Below the pieces are notes generated by a model. The model did not search any database, was not told the origin of the DNA, and was given only the letters and a program-made list of their open reading frames with translations. From contig JBOGZI010000078.1 of assembly GCA_050697275.1 (NCBI GenBank), positions 1 through 9,904 on the forward strand: a stretch of 9,904 bases of DNA, given 5' to 3'. Numbering within the stretch: position 1 is the first letter of the stretch; each line of letters opens with the position of its first letter. Of this stretch, positions 5,429 through 9,904 are shown in pieces. A program made the position numbers and the translations under genes. This stretch comes from JBOGZI01 sp050697275 (lineage in GTDB: Bacteria; Actinomycetota; Thermoleophilia; Solirubrobacterales; 70-9).

Positions 5429-6817
5429 GTGTCTGAACGGACTCAGCACCGCCGCCGCAGGGCCCTGCCGAGATCGACCGACGAGATCCGCACGATCGTG
5501 GACCAGCCGACCGAGCCGATCGTGATCAGGCAGACCCGGCCGCGAGCGGCCAATCCCGAACCCGGGGCGACCGAGCACCGACCGATAGCGATGCCGATAG
5601 CGAAATCGAGGCAATCCGGCGGCAAGGGCCCGCCCAGCCGCCGCAGGCGGACCCGGCGTGGGCGGCGCGGCGACGGCGGCCGTTTCAGGGCAGCGAGTCG
5701 ACCCGTGAAGATCGCGCTGGCCCTGGCGGTGGCCGGCGTCGCCGCGGCCGGCGTCGGCATTGCCGCGGAGCGCTACCTCTGGGACTCGGGACTGACCGGT
5801 CCCGCCCCGCAGACTGAGAAGAAGACGATGTGGGGGCCGATCACCGGCCCCGACGGGCAGTCCCTGTTCCCGACCTATCGCGATCTCGGCGTCGGCATCT
5901 ACGCGACGCAGATCCACTGGGACACGACCGCGCCGAAGCGCCGCCCCGAAAGCCCCAGGGACCCGAAGGACGCGGCCTACGTCTGGCCCTCGTACGTCGA
6001 CTACGCCGTCAATCAGTCCCGGAAGCAGGGGATCGAGGTGATGATCCAGATCATCGGTGCGCCTCCCTGGGCGAATGGCGGGCGCGACTGGAAGTGGTCG
6101 CCCGACAACCCCCAAGACTTCGCCGACTTCGCCGTCGCGGCCGCCAGGCGCTACAAGAACGTGAACCTCTGGATGGTCTGGGGCGAGCCCACTCGCGGGC
6201 CCAACTTCCAGCCGCTCACCCCGGCCAGCCGCGACGTCGGGCCGCTCAAGAAGGCCGAGCGGGTGGCCCCGCGGCGGTACGCGCAGCTTCTCGACACCAC
6301 CTACGCCGCACTCAAGGGGCTCGACCCCGCGAACCAGATCATCGGCGGCAACACCTACACCGCCGCCGGCGCGGGGGACATCAACACCTACCAGTGGATC
6401 GAGTACCTGAGGCTGCCGAACGGGGAGCGCCCCCGGATGGACATGTGGGGCCATAACCCGTACGGCTTCCAGAAGCCTGACGTGGACGATCCACCGTCTC
6501 CCAAGGGCGCCGTCGCCTTCAGGGATCTGGACGACCTCACGGATGCCCTGGATGAGGCCTTCCCCGAGCAGGAGCTGAAGCTCTTCCTGTCCGAGTGGGG
6601 GGTCCCGATCGGCTTCCACGACGAGGACCTCACCTACTCCCTGAACCGGGAGGAGGGGGAGGAGTGGATCCGAGCCGGATTCGAGATCGCCCGCGATTGG
6701 GACCGCATCTACACGCTCGGCTGGGTCCACCCCGTCGACACGCCGTACAGCTCGCAGGGTCTCCTCAACAAGAAGGGCAACCCGAAGCCGGGGTACGAGG
6801 TCTACAAGGAGAGCTGA
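5429..6817 (+). CDS. Membrane-anchored glycoside hydrolase, clan GH-A-like (paralog GH-2)
   Basis: 462 residues from the GTG chosen because TAGACT lies 7 nt upstream. The first ~92 residues are hydrophilic and very basic, with clusters at 8-11 and 70-80 (SRRRRTRRGRR), predicted disordered and cytoplasmic. One hydrophobic segment (about 94-112, KIALALAVAGVAAAGVGIA) lacks a good cleavage site and should act as a signal anchor, giving a type II protein with the enzyme outside. The core starts with KKTMWGP (131-137) and carries WANGGR (214-219), WGEP (251-254) with presumed acid/base Glu253, GGNTYTAAG, RPRMDMWGHNP, and LSEWGVPIGF with presumed nucleophile Glu389. Unlike the paralogs, the residue after WGEP is Thr, not Asn. 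The catalytic spacing (136) matches GH-1 (137) and GH-3 (137). It is followed 73 bp later by GH-3 on the same strand. The substrate is unknown; binding of the basic tail to phospholipid or nucleic acid is only a guess. Confidence 0.8.
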   Translation: MSERTQHRRRRALPRSTDEIRTIVDQPTEPIVIRQTRPRAANPEPGATEHRPIAMPIAKSRQSGGKGPPSRRRRTRRGRRGDGGRFRAASRPVKIALALAVAGVAAAGVGIAAERYLWDSGLTGPAPQTEKKTMWGPITGPDGQSLFPTYRDLGVGIYATQIHWDTTAPKRRPESPRDPKDAAYVWPSYVDYAVNQSRKQGIEVMIQIIGAPPWANGGRDWKWSPDNPQDFADFAVAAARRYKNVNLWMVWGEPTRGPNFQPLTPASRDVGPLKKAERVAPRRYAQLLDTTYAALKGLDPANQIIGGNTYTAAGAGDINTYQWIEYLRLPNGERPRMDMWGHNPYGFQKPDVDDPPSPKGAVAFRDLDDLTDALDEAFPEQELKLFLSEWGVPIGFHDEDLTYSLNREEGEEWIRAGFEIARDWDRIYTLGWVHPVDTPYSSQGLLNKKGNPKPGYEVYKES

Positions 6818-6875
6818 CCGCAACCCGGGCCGCACTCCCGTGTTCCACTGACTCATGCCTTCTCCCCCGAATGTC

Positions 6876-6881
6876 TACACT
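6876..6881 (+). promoter_or_regulatory. Candidate -10 box for GH-3 (leaderless start)
   Basis: TACACT ends 9 nt before the GTG at 6891. It would give a leader of about 2-3 nt. If real, GH-3 has its own promoter and the ATG at 6855 is upstream of the transcript. Confidence 0.45.
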
Positions 6882-6890
6882 GCCGCGCTC

Positions 6891-8051
6891 GTGATTTGGC
6901 GGAAGCCACTTGGCAGGGCGACTGGACCTCGCGGCGGCGAGGCTCGGCTGCTGCCCGCGATCGTCGCCCTCGCGGCGGCGCTGTCGATCACGTTGGCCCT
7001 GCTGCCGGGCGGCGCGGCGCAGCCCGCGCAGGCGGAGGCCGTCGCCCAGACCCCGAAGAAGACCATGTGGGGGCCGGCCGTCTACGAGGGCCGCGACATG
7101 ATGCCCACCTACCGCGACCTCGGCGTCGGCATCTACGCCACCACGGCGCACTGGGACCAGATCGCGCCGACCAAGCCCGTTAACCCCACGGATCCGAACG
7201 ACCCCGCATACACCTGGCCGTCCTACATCACCGAAGCCATTCCCGCGGCGGCGGCCAACGGGATTCGGGTGCAGATCCTGATCCGGGGGACGCCGCCCTG
7301 GGCCAACGGCGGGCGCGCCGCCAACTACATCCCCACCCAGATCTCCGACTGGGCCGATTTCGTGACCGCGGTTGCCAAGAAGTACCCCACGGTGAACCTC
7401 TGGATGATCTGGGGCGAGCCGAATCGCGGAGGCCCAACCTTCGCGCCCTTCACCCGCGCGAAGCGCAACGTCGGCAAGCTCAGCAAGGCCGAGCAGGTCG
7501 CGCCGCGCAACTACGCGCAGCTCCTCGACACGGCGTACGGGGCGCTGAAGGCGATCAATCCCAACAACCTCGTGATCGGCGGCAACACCTACACCGCCGC
7601 GGGCCGCGACGACATCAACACCTACCAGTGGATCCGATACATGAAGCTCCCCAGCGGGCAGCGCCCCAGGATGGACCTCTACGGGCACAACCCCTACGGC
7701 TTCGACATCCCGAACCTGAAGGACCCCCCCTCGCCGAGGGGCACGGTCGCCTTCGCGGACCTGCGCCGCCTGGTCAAGGTGCTCGACAAGGCTTTCAAGG
7801 GCCAGCGGCTGAAGCTCTACCTCTCGGAGTGGGGCGTGCCGATCGGCTTCAAGGACAAGGACCTGCTCTACTCGCTCAAGCCCAAGGAGGGGAAGCGCTG
7901 GATCCGCGCGGGCCTCAAGATCGCGCGGAAATGGAAGCGCGTCTACACCCTCGGCTGGGTCCATCCGATCGACACCTCGTACGCCTCGCAGGGCCTGCTC
8001 AACAGGTCGCTCGGTAAGAAGCCGGGCTACAACATCTACAAGAAAGGCTGA
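6891..8051 (+). CDS. Secreted glycoside hydrolase, clan GH-A-like (paralog GH-3)
   Basis: 386 residues from the GTG; an in-frame ATG at 6855 adds 12 residues but has no Shine-Dalgarno and precedes the TACACT box. A basic N terminus and hydrophobic stretch (about 20-38, LLPAIVALAAALSITLALL) followed by GGAAQPAQAEA form a signal peptide, probably cut near residue 50. The mature protein begins close to KKTMWGP (56-62), then PTYRDLGVGIY, WANGGR (137-142), LWMIWGEPNRG with presumed acid/base Glu176, GGNTYTAAG (230-238), RPRMDLYGHNP (258-268), LSEWGVPIGF with presumed nucleophile Glu313, and TLGWVHPIDT. It therefore has the same retaining TIM-barrel plan as its two neighbours and ends within a few residues of where they end. 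It diverges most at the WANGGR loop (IRGTPPWANG versus IIGAPPWANG) and after it (RAANYIPTQ). This suggests altered specificity rather than a recent exact copy. It is followed 26 bp later by the FAD oxidoreductase gene, probably a separate unit. Confidence 0.8.
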   Translation: MIWRKPLGRATGPRGGEARLLPAIVALAAALSITLALLPGGAAQPAQAEAVAQTPKKTMWGPAVYEGRDMMPTYRDLGVGIYATTAHWDQIAPTKPVNPTDPNDPAYTWPSYITEAIPAAAANGIRVQILIRGTPPWANGGRAANYIPTQISDWADFVTAVAKKYPTVNLWMIWGEPNRGGPTFAPFTRAKRNVGKLSKAEQVAPRNYAQLLDTAYGALKAINPNNLVIGGNTYTAAGRDDINTYQWIRYMKLPSGQRPRMDLYGHNPYGFDIPNLKDPPSPRGTVAFADLRRLVKVLDKAFKGQRLKLYLSEWGVPIGFKDKDLLYSLKPKEGKRWIRAGLKIARKWKRVYTLGWVHPIDTSYASQGLLNRSLGKKPGYNIYKKG

Positions 8052-8065
8052 CCGGCTGAGATAGG

Positions 8066-8071
8066 TAGGGT
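8066..8071 (+). promoter_or_regulatory. Candidate -10 box for the FAD oxidoreductase operon (leaderless start)
   Basis: TAGGGT fits TAnnnT and ends 6 nt before the ATG at 8078, so the mRNA would begin at the start codon. No Shine-Dalgarno is present in the 26-bp gap. Confidence 0.4.
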
Positions 8072-8077
8072 CCGGCC

Positions 8078-9481
8078 ATGCCCAGGCCGGCCCTTCAGGA
8101 ACCCATCGCGACTGGGGTGGCGGACGAGGAGTTCCACCGCCGGGTGAAGAGGCTGCGCGAGCAGTACCTGGCGATCCCGCCCGGGGCACCGGTGAGGCTC
8201 GCGAAGCGCACCTCCAACCTCTTCCGCCGCCGGGCGGACACGGAGCGGCCGGGCCTCGACGTCTCCGCCTTCGACGGCGTCCTCTCGGTCGATCCGGGGG
8301 CGCGCACCGCCGAGGTGCAGGGGATGACCACCTATGAGCACCTGGTCGAGGCCACCCTCGCACACGGCCTGATGCCTCTGGTGGTTCCGCAGCTGCGCAC
8401 GATCACCCTCGGCGGCGCGGTGACCGGGCTCGGGATCGAATCGGCCTCCTTCCGCAACGGGCTCCCGCACGAGTCGGTGCTCGAGCTGGAGCTGATCACC
8501 GGCGACGGCCGGATCGTGGTTGCCCGGCCCGAGGGTGAGCACGCCGAGCTCTTCCACGGCTTCCCCAACTCCTACGGCACGCTCGGCTACGCGCTTCGCC
8601 TGCGGATCGAGCTGGAACCGGTGCGCCCGTATGTCCGCCTGCGCCACCTGCCCTTCGCCGATCCCGGCGCCTACTTCGCCGCCGCCGCCGAGGTTGCCGA
8701 GACGCGCGCCTGGGACGGCGAGCCGGTCGACTTCATGGACGGCACCGTGTTCGCGGCCGGCGCCCACTTCCTCACCCTGGGCACCATGGTCGAGGAGGCA
8801 TCCTCGACCTCGGACTACACCGGCCAGCAGATCTACTACCGCTCGATCCCGCGCCGCCGCGAGGACCACCTCACGATCCACGACTACCTCTGGCGCTGGG
8901 ACACCGACTGGTTCTGGTGCTCGCGCTCCTTCGGGGTGCAGCGGCCCCGCATCCGGCGGCTCTGGCCGGACCGCTGGAAGCGCAGCGACGTCTACTGGAG
9001 GATCATCGCCTTCGAGCGGCGCCACCAGATCCTCGCCCGCCTCGACCGGCTCCGGGGGCGCCCGGGCCGCGAGGACGTGATCCAGGACGTCGAGGTGCCG
9101 GTGGAGCGGGCGGCGGAGTTCCTCGAGGCCTTCCACCGCGAGATCGGGATGACGCCGATCTGGATGTGCCCGCTCCGCCTGCGCCAGCGCGAGACTCCAT
9201 GGACGCTCTACCGGCTCGATCCGGACGCCACCTACGTCAACTTCGGCTTCTGGGGCCAGGTCGAGCGCCGGCCCGGGGCGGGCGCGAACGACCGCAACCT
9301 GTTCATCGAGGAGCTGGTGGCCGGGCTGGGCGGGCACAAGTCGCTGTATTCGACCTCCTTCTACGAGCGGGAGGAGTTTCACCGCCTCTACGGCGGCGAG
9401 GCCTACGACGAGCTGAAGGCGGAGTACGATCCCGACCGCCGCCTGCTCGACCTGTACGAGAAATGCGTCGAGGGGAGCTGA
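8078..9481 (+). CDS. tmsA: FAD-binding oxidoreductase, DHCR24/TmsA (BfaA)-like, probable methylene-fatty-acyl reductase
   Basis: 467 residues. The N-terminal half is an FAD_binding_4 (PCMH-type) domain. The FAD loop runs LRTITLGGAVTGLGIESASF (106-125), followed by NGLPHESVLELELITGDG (127-144) and SYGTLGYALRLRIELEPV (165-182). This is strikingly like the sterol delta-24 reductase/DWARF1 group. The C-terminal half is rich in Trp and Arg (DYLWRWDTDWFWCSRSF, 269-285), as expected of a lipid-facing substrate domain. The gene next door, 2 nt away, encodes a cyclopropane-fatty-acid-synthase-family methyltransferase. This pair is the known tmsAB/bfaAB arrangement, in which TmsB methylates an oleoyl chain to a 10-methylene product and TmsA, a flavoprotein, reduces it to 10-methylstearoyl. 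The assignment rests on family plus context; the symbol is provisional. Sterol reductase activity is unlikely in this setting. Confidence 0.8.
   Translation: MPRPALQEPIATGVADEEFHRRVKRLREQYLAIPPGAPVRLAKRTSNLFRRRADTERPGLDVSAFDGVLSVDPGARTAEVQGMTTYEHLVEATLAHGLMPLVVPQLRTITLGGAVTGLGIESASFRNGLPHESVLELELITGDGRIVVARPEGEHAELFHGFPNSYGTLGYALRLRIELEPVRPYVRLRHLPFADPGAYFAAAAEVAETRAWDGEPVDFMDGTVFAAGAHFLTLGTMVEEASSTSDYTGQQIYYRSIPRRREDHLTIHDYLWRWDTDWFWCSRSFGVQRPRIRRLWPDRWKRSDVYWRIIAFERRHQILARLDRLRGRPGREDVIQDVEVPVERAAEFLEAFHREIGMTPIWMCPLRLRQRETPWTLYRLDPDATYVNFGFWGQVERRPGAGANDRNLFIEELVAGLGGHKSLYSTSFYEREEFHRLYGGEAYDELKAEYDPDRRLLDLYEKCVEGS
9474..9477 (+). promoter_or_regulatory. Ribosome binding site for the Cfa/TmsB-type gene
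   Basis: GGAG within an AGGGGAG tract at the very 3' end of the oxidoreductase gene, 6 nt before the ATG at 9484. It shows that the second gene is translated from the same mRNA. Confidence 0.6.
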
Positions 9482-9483
9482 CG

Positions 9484-9904
9484 ATGCGCTTGGCCGACAT
9501 CTTCACGAGAGTCATGGACGAGCGGGCCCCGGTCGCCTTCCGCGCCTACGACGGCAGCAGCGCCGGCCCGGCCGACGCCGAGGCGGTGCTGGAGATCCGC
9601 CGGCCCGAGGCGGTCGCCTACATCGCCACCGCCCCCGGCGAGCTGGGCCTGGTTCGCGCCTACGTCACCGGCGCGCTGGAGCTGCACGGCGACGTCCACG
9701 CGGCGCTGCACGGGCTGCTCGACTATGCGCGGCCCGTGCCCTGGCGCGAGCGGCTCGGGATCCTGCGCGGCATCGGCCTTCGCTCGCTGCGCCGCCCGCC
9801 GATCCCGCCGGAGGAGCTTCCGCCGCGGCGGCGCGGCGGGGGACGGCACTCGAAGCGGCGCGACGCCGAGGTGATCTCCCACCACTACGACGTCTCCAAC
9901 CGCT
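9484..9904 (+). CDS. tmsB: Cyclopropane-fatty-acyl-phospholipid synthase family methyltransferase (TmsB/Cfa-type), partial
   Basis: The first 140 codons are in the window and the frame is open at the right edge. The N-terminal segment APGELGLVRAYVTGALELHG (50-69) is the typical lipid-binding N-terminal region of Cfa enzymes. HHYDVSNR (133-140), just before the edge, is the family's signature entry to the SAM-dependent catalytic domain. The SAM-binding glycine motif and the active site lie beyond the window, so catalytic competence cannot be checked. Between them is a basic, Pro-rich linker (101-126) that is longer and more Arg-rich than I would expect from E. coli Cfa. The pairing with a TmsA-like flavoprotein favours 10-methylene/10-methyl fatty acid formation over cyclopropanation; a plain Cfa is the alternative. 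The start is fixed by GGAG 6 nt upstream. Confidence 0.85.
   Translation, partial: MRLADIFTRVMDERAPVAFRAYDGSSAGPADAEAVLEIRRPEAVAYIATAPGELGLVRAYVTGALELHGDVHAALHGLLDYARPVPWRERLGILRGIGLRSLRRPPIPPEELPPRRRGGGRHSKRRDAEVISHHYDVSNR

Noticed and set aside
6855..6890. Upstream ATG start for GH-3
   Set aside because: There is no Shine-Dalgarno, the TACACT box lies downstream of it, and the extra 12 residues weaken the signal-peptide layout. It is kept as an alternative only.
6340..7610. Near-identical DNA blocks in GH-2 and GH-3 (around the GGNTYTAAG codons) as possible direct repeats or attachment sites
   Set aside because: They are conserved coding sequence of paralogs with synonymous differences, and no mobile-element gene is nearby.
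5411..8363. Long minus-strand open frames (481 and 532 codons) over GH-2 and GH-3
   Set aside because: Similar-looking shadows in the same frame arise because the two sense genes are paralogs. Their apparent mutual similarity is inherited from the sense strand.
8036..9382. 448-codon minus-strand open frame over the FAD oxidoreductase
   Set aside because: The sense strand encodes a recognisable FAD_binding_4 enzyme; the antisense frame is low-complexity and without motifs.

Overview
The window is very GC-rich bacterial DNA with strong third-position G/C bias, GTG starts and several genes that begin a few bases after a TAnnnT box with no Shine-Dalgarno sequence. Together with a TmsA/TmsB-type fatty-acid pair, this points to an actinomycete. 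The style of the secreted proteins suggests a deep-branching soil lineage such as Thermoleophilia/Solirubrobacterales. That placement is inference from style, not from a marker gene.

Layout. Positions 1-1550 (minus strand) hold an FMN-dependent alpha-hydroxy-acid dehydrogenase/oxidase followed 2 nt later by the 5' part of a DHA2-type MFS transporter that runs off the left edge. At 1613-1686 is tRNA-Arg(ACG) on the plus strand. At 1824-2351 is a small secreted protein of a family I cannot name, convergent with the next block. The 120-bp gap between them holds a hairpin and an AAG (Lys) repeat that lies in frame behind the stop codon of the next gene.

The centre (2472-8051) is the most unusual part. 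Three paralogous extracytoplasmic clan GH-A-like glycoside hydrolases surround a polytopic membrane protein with GT-C glycosyltransferase features. The order is GH-1 (minus), GT-C (minus), a 77-bp divergent promoter region, GH-2 (plus), GH-3 (plus). The paralogs share a nearly invariant core but differ at the N terminus: two have signal peptides, and one has a ~90-residue Arg-rich cytoplasmic extension before a single membrane anchor. All three have Gly where clan GH-A enzymes normally have Asn before the acid/base Glu (WGEP instead of NEP). A reasonable model, unproven, is a locus for making and trimming a surface or extracellular glycan.

The right end (8078-9904) is a tight two-gene operon. 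It encodes a DHCR24/TmsA-like FAD oxidoreductase and the N-terminal part of a cyclopropane-fatty-acid-synthase-family methyltransferase (TmsB/Cfa type). By analogy with tmsAB/bfaAB it probably makes 10-methyl branched (tuberculostearic-type) fatty acids by methylation of a lipid double bond and flavin-dependent reduction of the methylene intermediate.

No CRISPR array, insertion sequence, integrase or replication origin was seen.
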